Assembly (NCBI GenBank): GCA_001692895.1
Contig: KV748223.1
Location: forward strand, 124,001 to 188,000
Direction of reading: 5' to 3'
Length of the DNA stretch: 64,000 bases
Origin: Cenococcum geophilum 1.58
Lineage: Eukaryota > Ascomycota > Dothideomycetes > Gloniales > Gloniaceae
Positions within the stretch are counted from its first letter, which is position 1. Every line of letters starts with the position of its first letter. Of the stretch, positions 50,331 to 60,500 are shown one piece after another. Under the pieces are notes generated by a model. That model saw only the letters and a program-made list of their open reading frames with translations. It was not told the origin of the DNA and searched no databases. Both the position numbers and the translations under genes were made by a program.

Positions 50331-51983
50331 CGCAACTAATCTACAGATCTTTAGTATATAATTTATATTTAAGGCTTTAGGAGTTAACTAGTTTAGGGCC
50401 TAAGGGTATTAGAAGTATAGGTAGATAGTAAGCTCCAGTAGAGCGTATATGCGGCGTAAGTGGCCCGTAAGGGCTAAGTATAGTATATTATATTATCTAG
50501 AATTGTTAATTTTATATAGAGTCTATACTTTTAGAGGTTACGCCTACTATATATAGCAGTTGTCCGGCTAACCATAACGTATAGGTCTAGTATTTGGGCC
50601 ATTAGAGAATCTAAGAAAGGCCCCCCTAAGTCGCTCCTTAAACCACTCTAAAAGGTTTAAATAGCTTGCCTTTAGAGCATAATAGGCGGATATAAGCGAA
50701 CGGCTATAGCACTACTTAAGAAGGAAGCTAATATTCCCCCCCTATAACTATATATTAAAGCCGCTATAATATAAAGGGCGTAAAATAAACGCAACTCTAA
50801 TATTATAAAGTATATTAAGATACGCCTAAATAAACTATAGAGGGACTTTAGGGCGCCCTATAGGAGAATAAACTAATAACCCTAAAGTAGGGAAGATATA
50901 TTAGAGAAACAGATAAAGAAAGCAGAAGAAGAATGGTACTGCTTTAGGGCTTAGGCCCATATAAAGGAGAAAGGGAGACGTATAAGAGGCCAGTAAAAAT
51001 AATAGTAAGAGAGAGAAAGGAGCTAAAGTAGAGTATAAAAGAATGCTAGAAAACCATCTACCGTAATATAATACTGGTTGGACTAACGCTAGAGAGGTAT
51101 ATAGGAGTTAAAGGTATAGAGGCTAACTAAGGCTAGAGAAACCTAAGCTATAGCATAGTTAACGCTATAGGGTGTAAATACTTTAGGGCTCTAAGAAGGC
51201 CTAACGAAGGTAGAAAATATAATAGTTATACTTTTAAGAATAAAAATAATAGGACTAAAAGACTGGCTCTACTAGGTAGGTGTCCTAGTAGATAGCCTAA
51301 GATATAAATATAGCTGGCTAAGATAGATACTAAAATACGTAATACTATTATGCCCCTTACGTACTAACTAAAAAGTAATACTCTTAATAGCTAGTATAAA
51401 GAACTATAATATACTACTCTTAATATAAAAATGCCTTAAGGCAGTTACCTAGTAGCTTATTAGCTAAAATATACTAAACTAATTCTGGGTTATAAGGGAA
51501 ATAGTAATAAAAGGTGGGGGGGCAAGCAACGGGCGCCCCCTAAGGACTCTATAGTAGTAGAGTAAAGTTTACAATACTAGCGCGTCCGTAGGCTTATTAC
51601 GGCAGCAGTGGTTCCTAAGGAGGTTAAAAAGTAAGGTAGTAGAAGCACTATAGGTAACTCGTAGGCGCCTTATAGGCGAGTCCTAAAAGGCNGGNAGATN
51701 GATTANNGGGTTTTCTTANATAGAGTTTTCTCCCTATATGTATATAAGGAGTAGTCCGCGTGGGCCTAATAGGGATCCAAATCGGACGTTAAGTAATGAA
51801 TTATTATTATTATATACGCACGCGGGATTTAATAAACTTTAGCAGAATTTAATTAATCTGGCAGAATATAGCAGAAGTTAATTAAACTAGTAGAATTTAG
51901 TAGAATTTAGTTAAAGCGTCAGAATTTATCTATTAAGTGTTTTATTAAGATATTTATACTATAACTGGGCTAGTCCCATTACA

Positions 51984-52600
51984 GAATAATACTTAAGGTA
52001 TTATATAAACTACCTGCAAAATAATTAGGTATTATTATTACTAATTATATAGTTTATATATAATACGATACTACAAAAGGGAATAGGAATATTACCCTTT
52101 ATGGCAATTACGGATATAAACTAAGAATATTATTATTGCTATAATAAGTAAAGAATGGAGATACTAATAAATCTTTATATAGACCTTAAAAAATAGCTAA
52201 GGTAGTATAGCAAAGAATAATAAAGTACTATAATGCTAGGAGATTTAAGGGACTAGATCTTAAGGAGGGGGATAAAGTATAGCTACTATATTAAAGTTTT
52301 AAGAGTTAATAACTAAGTAAAAAATATATTATATTAGACTAAAACCTTTTAAAATTACGTAAAGGATTTTACTAGTTATATTTAAGCTAGAACTAGTATA
52401 TAGAAATATAAAACTACTAGTTTATAAAGTAGATACGTATAAAATGTAAAAAGAGAATAAGTAGTAAGTTTTAAAGATTATTAGTTATAAAGACATTAAC
52501 AATAAAATATAGTATAAGTTAAAGTAGATAGGCTATAATAAGACTACCTAGAAGCTACTATAGAACCTAAAAAACGCTATAGAAAAGGTATAGAAGTATT
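51984..52600 (+). pseudogene. Gypsy integrase C-terminal relic (probably element F)
   Basis: Reads in frame directly from the LTR edge of element C: YLRYYINYLQNN, then FIYN, ILPFMAITDIN, and YYNARRFKGLDLKEGDKV (about 52,220-52,275). These correspond to the integrase tail of Ty3/Gypsy pol, including the LKEGDKVxLL segment that precedes the C-terminal domain. It may be the end of element F, whose RT stops at 12,919 on the other side of the nest. The RT palm, RNase H and integrase core would then be missing. Confidence 0.65.
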
Positions 52601-53340
52601 TAAAAAATAAGTTAGGCAATATTAAGAAGGAGCTAAAGGTAAAAAGATTAGTTAAAGGCAATAGAGGAACCACTAAACTAGAGGGATCTACTACTAACAT
52701 ATACGCTATTTCTGCCTCTTCTTAATTACAATCCTTTTTAGCCTCTTTAGCCTTAAACTTAGCTAAACCTTATTTAGTAAGCTTCTACTCCTTTAAGTAA
52801 CCCTTTTTATAACCCTTTTTAAGACGAAGTAATAAAGCATAAGTAGCTAGTTAGGCGTTAAACACTTGCCGCTCTTTAGTATAAATACGCTTCTTATTAT
52901 CTTAAAGCTTTATATCTTAGTAAGAGCTAAGGCTAGTTTACCCTTAAGGTAAAAGGCCTTAGATTAAATACGGGACCCTATAATAAATTAGATAAGAGAC
53001 TAAACGATTATAAAAAATAACTAGGTATATAAACTTAGCGTTAAAAACGGATTAAATATTATAAAAGAATCGCATGTTTGCCCGTATATACTTAGTATAT
53101 AAAGAATATTAGTAACTAAATAGAGCCATAATTATAATGTATATTAACTTCTTCTCTATATAGCGAAAATAGGGATAGTATAACTTTACTAAATAAAAGA
53201 ATAATAGTTACTAGTTAGTTATTATTGGTAACATAAGGTAATATCACGTATCTATAAGTTATAGGTAGTATAATAATTATTGTTCTCTATTCCTCTTGCT
53301 TAAGGAAGGGCGAGGAGCTTAGGGCTCCTCGCCACGCTAA
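52601..53340. other. Degenerate tail of the Gypsy relic
   Basis: AT-rich with no recognisable domain; probably pol C-terminus and 3' non-coding or LTR sequence of the preceding element. Composition becomes normal after about 53,290. Confidence 0.4.
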
Positions 53341-53353
53341 TGCCGCGGCGACA

Positions 53354-53390
53354 CGTGACGGCAACTTGCCCCGCGTGACGGCAACTTGCC
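53354..53390. repeat. Two-copy tandem repeat
   Basis: CGTGACGGCAACTTGCC at 53,354-53,370 and again at 53,374-53,390, separated by CCG. It lies beside the short LINE-derived insertion, in undamaged sequence. Confidence 0.85.
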
Positions 53391-53405
53391 TATATTCCCA
53401 ACACT

Positions 53406-53617
53406 TGGAGGAACAGCCCCCCAAGACTACCTGCTACTAACCACCCACGAGATCTCGCAGAATAAGGTATTAGTAACACTAGGGAGTACTGAGTAAGGCA
53501 TATGTACGGGCTTGTACGAGAATATGGCGAGACTAAAAGGAGCGAAAATATGTAATATAGTACTAGTGCCCTTTAGGCTTAGTGCCTCCGGGCGGAATAA
53601 ACATCATCATCATCATC
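53406..53617 (+). mobile_element. Short LINE-derived (SINE-like) insertion, 212 bp
   Basis: Flanked by an exact 14-bp target-site duplication, ATATTCCCAACACT (53,392-53,405 and 53,618-53,631), and ending in a (CAT)n tail. The segment near 53,550-53,580 (AAAATATGTAATAT, then GCCCTTTAGGC) resembles 24,205-24,240 near the 3' end of LINE copy 2. It is therefore best explained as a 5'-truncated copy of, or a SINE using, a related Tad1-like LINE. No clear RNA polymerase III A/B boxes were seen. It shows little RIP damage, as expected for so short a repeat. Confidence 0.8.
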
Positions 53618-53723
53618 ATATTCCCAACACTAGCAATTCTTCTTTTACGGTTGCCATCTACATATATATACCGCTTAACTAGCGTAATTGTAACCGACTA
53701 CCGGTACTATGCTGAGACACTAG

Positions 53724-53746
53724 GATGCTGCCTGGAAGGCAGCATC
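53724..53746. repeat. Perfect 10-bp hairpin
   Basis: GATGCTGCCT and its exact complement are separated by GGA. No following T-run or gene was seen, so a terminator role is not supported. The surrounding 53,632-54,044 holds no gene. Confidence 0.6.
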
Positions 53747-54044
53747 AGCACTACCCTCGCATACCTCGTATAACTCACTACCTATATCTTGTTTCCGTTG
53801 CCTATTGCCGACTGCAAGCGCAGTCTTCTTGTCACCAATTCATGTATATATACCACTTAATTTCCATAGATTTATAATTAAGTTACTTATTTAATTCCTA
53901 TACACTACAAAGCTTACAGTAATAAATATTAATCCTCTTTACTTACTATTCTAAAATTTGCCTCTTAGCACGTAGTGCTTTCTTACTTAGGAGTTGTAGG
54001 TAGACATTTTATTAGGAGGGCCGCTAAGGCGCTAGTAGTAAGCG

Positions 54045-54091
54045 AGCTAATAGCAATTTTCCATCTCGGGGATAGAAAATCCTAATTAGCT
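54045..54091. repeat. Palindrome, copy 2 (RIP-altered)
   Basis: A 47-bp imperfect palindrome that matches the one at 8,490-8,532 apart from C-to-T and G-to-A changes, with ends AGCTAAT and ATTAGCT. It is found near the 3' end of Copia element J. Confidence 0.65.
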
Positions 54092-54199
54092 GGTTTAAGT
54101 TAGGGTCTATAGAATATTATACTTTTACTCCCTTTTAACCTAACCTTTAACTTATATATATAGAGTATTTATATTAATAAACATCTCTAGTGCCTTATT

Positions 54200-54850
54200 T
54201 GGGTTTATCTTTATTATTATATCTACTAGGTTATCATAGCTATTAATCTATTAAATCTTAAAGAGTTCTTAACGCTCGTAAGATTGCTAAAGTACTATAA
54301 TATTAATTATAAGGCGCTTCTTCTTTATAGTACCTAGCTTAACTAAATACTTATAAAGGGAATATAAGTTAGTGTATATAATTATAGGGATAGTAGGAAG
54401 TTTAAGTCAATCTATAATTATCTTTAGGGTAGTTCCAATTGTAATTGCTATATTAACTCCGCTAACTATTTTATATATCTTTAACGCTAGAACGCTTTAA
54501 GTAACGCGCTTACTTTTAGTTAAGCTCTAGTAGATAAGATTACTATAGATTATAAAGTTATTCTCTCTAGTAGATTTATTTGTAATAATAATTTTATATT
54601 CTAGCTAGGAGCTAAATCCTTTATTATTTATAAACGATCTATTAATAAATATAAAGAGTTTAGCAGTAGGAAGATTAATAGGTACGTAAAGTAGTCCCTA
54701 ATTAAGGTGGTTTATTTACTAGGAAAGACGTTTATTTAGGGCAAGAATATTATTTTTAGTTAGTTTCTAGTATTAGGTAGTAATAGAGAGATTAAATAAA
54801 GCCTTAGGTTAATAGATAGAAGTAATATACGCTCCATAAGCGCATTACTC
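54200..54850 (-). pseudogene. Copia element J, C-terminal pol (RNase H-like) relic
   Basis: Position and direction match the RNase H end of Copia pol; catalytic residues are not individually identifiable. Includes LMERILLLSINLRLYLISLL (about 54,840-54,780), equivalent to the connection region. Assigned mainly by context. Confidence 0.5.
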
Positions 54851-55850
54851 TATATATTTTTACTTTAGAGAATTAACGTTAATAATATTAATCTTCTTAC
54901 CTTAACCCTTTTAGCGTAAAGTAATAGAATCCTTATTTAGGGCGAGGATATATCCATTAAAGAGTAATAGTATTATTAAATTAAGCTTTTCCTTTAGCTT
55001 TGCTATAAGATTTACCTTTATTAGCTTATCTTCTTTAAAAGTTAAGAACTAGTCGTCTCCTAAGATAATTATATTATTAGTTTATATGTTAATAATTCTA
55101 AATAGAGTTCCTATAGTTATAATAAGAAAGTAGGGATTAAATATAAAAGTAGTTATTAAAAGCTTCTCTTTATAGTGCTTGCTATAGGTAGCCCACTAGT
55201 AAGTTCCTGCCTCTATAATTCTATATAATAGCTTAAGCATAACTATAATTATATCTTTAGGATACTAATAGCGAATTTGCTCCAGAAGGTATACTAATAT
55301 TAAGCGCTAAAGGTACGTCTCTAATTAGGTATAGGCTTAAGTAATATCTTATAAATAAACCGCTATTCTATTCTTTATTAAGGAGGGAGCTAGCGTAATA
55401 ATAACTTACTAACTAGCTCGTTAAATTATAGAAGATTGCGTAAGAATTACCTTCTTACTATTATTATTATAACCTTAGATAATAAGCCTTAATTTCTTAA
55501 ATAGGGCGTTAGTAGCTTTGCCTTTAATCTTATTAACTATTCTTAACTTAAAGATGCAAACTTTATTAAACTTAATAGGGTTATACTTCTTAAATTTAAA
55601 GACTCCTCTTATAATAAGACTATCGATCTCCTACTTATTAGATACTTAGAAAGGAGCTCTAAGAGTTATAATATAACCTTTTTTTAGAGCTATTTTACGA
55701 GCTTAAAGTTAGCCTTTTCCTTAGCTATTATAAAGGCCATTAATAACTTAACTCTATTCTTAATAGCGGCAATAAATTGCTCTTTAAAATTAATAAGATG
55801 TTAGCAATTTTATAATCCCTTTAGGCGACCTCTGCCGCGTTATAGTTACG
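54850..55850 (-). pseudogene. Copia element J, reverse transcriptase relic
   Basis: On the minus strand the translation gives, in order, an N-terminal segment around DPIK-like/IF-SRIVN-IKGKA (about 55,590-55,510), a YN-x-KKVILTQS-type segment (about 55,470-55,430) and the palm box TNNIIILGDD (about 55,085-55,055), where the family has TDDTIILGDD. The two catalytic Asp are Asn. LIFNG-like and ITLR segments follow. Dead by RIP. Confidence 0.75.
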
Positions 55851-55999
55851 GAACCTCTACTATAATTATATTAGAATTACAGTCACCTTCTAAAGCACGT
55901 TAATTGTGGTCCCCCCTAGGGCATCCTATAAAGGCTTAAAACTATTATCTTTATAATAAGGCTTAATAACGGTTAAATTGAATTAAGTGGGTCTATAAG

Positions 56000-56561
56000 G
56001 CATCTAAATAGTATAAGTTTAACTATTAATTATAATAAGTTAATATAGGCCTAACTACCCTCCCTTTTTACGCTATACGCGTACCTTAGACTAGAGTAGT
56101 AGATTAAGTATAATTAAGGTATTTAGGCCATTTTTTATTCCTAGTGCGTCGTTAACCTAGCGTATAGCGTAAAGACGTTATACCTCCTCTATTGCCTTAT
56201 AAATAGCCTTAGCTTATTATATAATGGAAGGAAATAGTAAAAAATTATTAGTTATTTAAGGGTAGGCGCTAAAGACTAGTAATATAGGTATAAGTCTATC
56301 TGGGCCAGTGGAATTATTAATAGCTTTAATAGCCATTTATAAGGTAAGTTCTTTACTAGCATCCTCTAGTTTTAAAGAAATAATCTTATATACGCGATGT
56401 AATGGCGCGTAATATTACTCTACTTTTTTAATACTATTATATGCCTTAATAGGGACTTCCTTAACCTCGATTGCCATTGCCTTTATTTATTATTAAAACT
56501 CTATAGATAAAAAGTTCTTTCCTATATTATAGACGATTTAATTAGGGGGTCTTAGGTAGAT
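56000..56561 (-). pseudogene. Copia element J, integrase core (3' part)
   Basis: Minus-strand reading shows the segments GKNF-SIEF (about 56,510-56,485), VPIKAYNSIKKVE (about 56,460-56,420; includes the probable catalytic Glu of the D,D-35-E triad), YYAPLHR (about 56,410-56,390) and INNSTGPDRLIPILLVFSAY (about 56,330-56,270). These are characteristic of fungal Copia integrases. The other half of the domain lies beyond LINE 4, at 61,869-62,040. Confidence 0.75.
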
Positions 56562-56576
56562 ATTAATTTAATATAA
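56562..56576. repeat. Target-site duplication of LINE copy 4, left
   Basis: ATTAATTTAATATAA, matching ATTAATTTAGTATAA at 61,854-61,868 with one G/A difference. Confidence 0.85.
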
Positions 56577-57679
56577 GAGCCGCAATAGCAGCGAAACCAG
56601 CCTAAAAACTACTTAATAAAGCAATCCGATATCGGAATCCTATTCCCCGCACCAAGAGACCCCATAAAACCACGTCGCCCCTAGCTGCAAAGCATAGGGG
56701 ACAACGGAGGGGCGCAAGCTTCCCGCTAAAGTTACAAAAATTGTAACGCGAGGGAGCTAAACTATAAACTAGATGGGTAACAACACGGAAAGGACAGCTG
56801 CTAGCTTAACCAGTAATAGTAAAAATTAAAGGAAACACTTAGATAAATTAAAGATAATCTTATAAAAGAGGAGAAAGAAACCCTACGACACTAGATACTT
56901 ACTGCTGTTTAAGAGGTAATATAACGTGTTAAAACCCTCTTAACGCGTTAGATAACCTAAGAGAAGGAGATTAAGGCCTAGCTTAACTGGATTAAAGCTA
57001 GCATTATAAAAATCCAAAAGGAAACGTATAAAGGAGGACCCCTAGGTTTAGGAGTTCCTTTGGTACAGGGCCAGACTTAGGCAGCCGTCGCTGCGTAGGC
57101 GGCCCGCATAGTAAACGCAGTCGCAGCACTACAGAGAGCGACCGTACCCGTCCGGCTTAAAGAGCCCTAGGGCCACAAACCAGGGGAGCTTCTTAAGAAT
57201 ATTTAGAGAATAATACTAAGCGCATACGCCGTATGCACCCTTAATAGTAGGGATATAAATATTTACGTCCCCTCCTAAATAATAAAGGATTAAATTTTAA
57301 ACAGACTAGACACGCTAGGACTTAAAATACTAAAAAAAGACTACCTTCTAAAAGTACCTAGGGTCCCACTTAAAACCCCAATTAACAGTAGAAGGAATAT
57401 AGATAACTTAGAATTAACCTAATCTATCTGCGAAGCTATAAAGCGCCTTATGCCTAGAGTAGCTATTAGCTAGGTCTAATGGCTACACAACCCTAAAGCA
57501 CAGGCGAAACGCTAGGCAAGCCCTAGCAGTGCCTAAAGAGAACTTAAGAAGACTAGAGAAACACTTATAATTAGCGTCCTAACCTAAGCAATTTAGCATA
57601 AAATTATAAAAAGCGGGATAGTAATTAAATCTTAGCTTTTTAAGACTAGGCTATTTAAAAATAGCCTAATTATAAAGTA

Positions 57680-57850
57680 ATGCTACTAATATAATTAATA
57701 GGGATATACGTAAAGCGTATATAAAAAACAAATAAAATGCGGATAATATATAGGACTATATAGTACTACAAATTGCCCTAAAGAAAGGGTATCCTATATT
57801 AATTACGGTAAAGCCTATAAAGTATAGCAAAGAAAGGAGTATAGGACTTT
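57680..57850 (+). pseudogene. LINE copy 4 ORF1 zinc-knuckle region
   Basis: Reads KQIKCG, then TTNCPKE, then YINYGKAYKV, matching tandem CCHC zinc motifs with Cys-to-Tyr and His-to-Tyr losses. This is the nucleic-acid-binding part of the ORF1 protein. It is broken by TAA/TAG codons. Confidence 0.65.
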
Positions 57851-58379
57851 CTAGAGCTACCTTAAGGGCATCCAAATAAAAAGAATGGCCCTCTTAACGC
57901 AGTCGCTCCGCATATAAGAAGCTATAGAAATAACATCACACCCACCCCTAATACTAGGAAACTTCACAATTATTACTAATAAAAAAAAAGGATAAGAACT
58001 ATTAGGGACCTAAAAATAACCACTTAAATAGGGACCAGGCAAACCATCTTTTATTAATAAAGTAAGTAGAGACAGATTATAATTAAGGCTCCGGCTATAT
58101 GCTAATAGAGCAATAATAGTAACTAGCGAAAATAAAGAGGAGTAGGATATAGATATAGATAAGCCCATACCTACCCTAAATAAGTAAGTATATAATTATC
58201 TAGTATAACTACGGAAATACAAACTAAGGGGCGTATCGCCCCTTCTTTAATAATGTTACGCTAGCGGACCACTAGGTCCTTATAGTCTAGAAGCTAGCAT
58301 ATAATAGGTACACTAAATTAATATACTGCCCTAGGGGATTCACACTTACGTATAACGCCCTCCCTATAATAAAGGTCTG

Positions 58380-58900
58380 CTTTATAGTTAGCCGGAATAT
58401 AAATACCGTATATTAGAAGCGCAGATAATACGGCCCCTTTACTATAGCCCTTTGGGTACGCCTAGAGGGGCTAGAGACCATAATTATTAACATCTATAAC
58501 CCGCGTAAAGACGGCCCTTAGATTAGGATATAGCCGGAGGTTAAAACGGCCATTAAGGAAGCCAAGGGAGAAATTATACTCTTAGGCGACTTTAATACCT
58601 ACCACCCAATATAGGGCGGAAAGTATATAGCTAGCGAAGAATAGGCGGAACGCCTACTAGCCGAAACCAAAGCTAGAGGTCTTATACTCGCTATACCTAA
58701 AGGAGAGCCTATATAGAAAAGAGGGCAATAGGAAAATATAATTAACCTTACATTTATATCCCTAAATCTATATAGAAGAGTTAACTTCTATAGTATAGTT
58801 AAGGAATAGGCCCTTATAAGGGACTATATACCTATCCGCATCCAAATTAATAACGCCGGCTATCCGCTAGCGGAACGCCAGTACCTTACCCTTAAAAAAC
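58380..58900 (+). pseudogene. LINE copy 4 AP-endonuclease relic
   Basis: ILLGDFNTYHP (about 58,572-58,604) keeps the GDFN box and one of two His. INLTFIS (about 58,741-58,760) stands for I-D-L-T-F with Asp to Asn. RDYIPIRI (about 58,823-58,845) stands for S-D-H-x-P-I with His to Tyr. This gives strong domain identity with inactivated catalytic residues. Confidence 0.8.
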
Positions 58901-59469
58901 TAGACTTATAGGGCCTCCTCTAAAGCATCTAGGGGCTCAACTGGGCCATATCTAAAGACCCCCTTTAAGCCCTTTAGGAAGGGATTAAACAAGCACTTAA
59001 AGAACACTGCTTATAAGCATAACCTAGCTAGTAAACCCGCTAAGAATAGTTACTATATACTATATAGCTCCACACCAGCGCCTACTAGGCGCGGCAACAG
59101 TACTAGGACTATAACAACCCCTAGGACCTGTAAAGATACCTAGCACTAAGCAACTAACTCTAAAAAGAAACTAGGAGGGTTAGTTATAACAACTAGAGGC
59201 GCTTTACTTATAAACTTACTAAGGATTAATTAAAACCCTATAATAAAGGACTCTAGATCCTATTAAAATGGAGCAAAAAAGCAAGCATAGCGAAGGCGGA
59301 CCCCTATTTACCAGACCTTAGGAGGTTTATTAAGGACCCCTTAATAAATAATAATACTATAAAAGCAGACATCCTTATAGCCAAATTCTTTCCTAAGACT
59401 AGAATAGCGGACCTTAGCAATATTAAGATAGAGATAATAATAGAACAAAGAGTACTTAACATTAGCCCT

Positions 59470-60500
59470 ACTATCTTAACAGAAGAAATTAACAAGCTAA
59501 TTAGAAGCCTTTTAAATAGAAAAGCCCTAGGGCTAGACGGCATACTAAATAAAGTTCTTAAAGCAGTTGCCCCAGTTATTATAAAAGACTTAGCAAAAGT
59601 AGCTAGCTACTACTTTACTAATAAAACAATACCAGAAAGTCTTAAAGAATCTATAACTATAGTATTATATAAGGAAGGAAAGAAAAACTACTCTCTTCCA
59701 GGCAGCTATAAACTAATTGCCCTTAAAAACACGCTAGCAAAAGTCCTAGAAAAGCACGTAGCTAATATTATATTAGAAGTAGCGGAAGAGTATAGCCTAC
59801 TCCCTTAGAACTAGATAGGAGTAAGGCGCAAGCAATCTATACTATTAGTAGTAGGACTACTTAGCTCTTATATACAAATAGCGTGGTAAACGCGCCGTAG
59901 GTGCGTAGTGTTAATGCTAAGCCTAGACTTAGCAGGGGCATTTAACAACATATCCTATAAAAGGCTCCTCTATATTCTAAAAAGAAAAGGCTTTTTAAAG
60001 TGGCTTATAGACTTTATATAAAGCTTCCTAATAGTACATAAGACCCGTATTAAGTTTACAGGATATAAGAGTAATTAGATCTAAATACAGATAGGCATCC
60101 CCTAAGGGTCTCCCTTATCGCCAATTCTATTTCTCTTTTTTATATTAAAACTGTTAGAGAAATTCTAGAGTCCGGACAGCGGTATGCTAGGGTTTAGCTT
60201 TATAAATAACACAAATCTTATTACCTAGGGGGACTCTACGGCAGAGAACTGTTAATAATTAGAAGCCGCCTATAACTACTATACTATATAGGCAAACCGA
60301 CATAGCGCGGCGTTCGCCCCTAAAAAGTACTAGCTTATGCACTTTATAAGGTAACGGCACCACACCACCACAAACCTTGCGTCTACTATGCGCATCGCTA
60401 GCTATAAGACAGCTCCCTAAAAAACTAGTATACAAATCCTAGGGATTTAGGTAGACCCTAAGCTACAGTAGAAAAAATAGATTAAGAAGGCAGCAACTAA
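59470..60500 (+). pseudogene. LINE copy 4 reverse transcriptase relic
   Basis: Conserved RT segments in order: KALGLDGILNKVLKAV (about 59,520-59,570), PGSYKLIALKNTLAKVLEKH (about 59,699-59,757), MLSLDLAGAFNNISYKRLLY (about 59,913-59,972), GIP-GSPLSPILFLFFI (about 60,093-60,144), GFSFINNTNLIT (about 60,191-60,227). The catalytic F-x-D-D is F-I-N-N. Only a handful of stops remain, making this the best-preserved transposon frame in the window. Confidence 0.85.

Larger units (their letters stand above)
46188..51810 (+). mobile_element. Tad1-like LINE, copy 3
   Basis: A 5.62-kb plus-strand copy of the same family as copies 1 and 2, with an exact 15-bp target-site duplication and a TTA-repeat tail (about 51,799-51,810). 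The family 5' landmark GAGCTCTTGCTGCACC lies at about 46,269, so this copy has some 80 bp more at the 5' end than copy 2. ORF1 zinc region about 47,390-47,550, endonuclease about 48,200-49,000, RT about 49,480-50,330. One C is missing from a C-run at about 50,054 relative to copy 2 (22,931), a frameshift in addition to RIP stops. Several N positions occur (46,939; 48,260-48,306; 51,692-51,719). Confidence 0.9.
43440..51983 (-). mobile_element. Gypsy element C, split by LINE copy 3
   Basis: Minus-strand second copy of the element D family. The LTR starts TGTAATGGGACTAGCC at 51,983 and continues after LINE 3 (46,188-51,810) to about 46,010. Gag runs from 46,000 to about 44,850; protease and RT lie at about 44,750-43,440. 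Compared with D it has no LINE insertions in gag but carries an internal deletion: the RT from the region equivalent to 26,800 joins that equivalent to about 27,220 near 43,680. The RT palm with its catalytic box is therefore gone. Confidence 0.8.

Noticed and set aside
53724-53746. Bacterial-type terminator or tRNA stem
   Set aside because: There is no T-run, no neighbouring gene on either side and no cloverleaf.
53582-53773. 63-codon ORF beginning MPPGGIN followed by Ile run
   Set aside because: It starts inside the retroposed insertion, and its Ile run is the CAT microsatellite in another frame.
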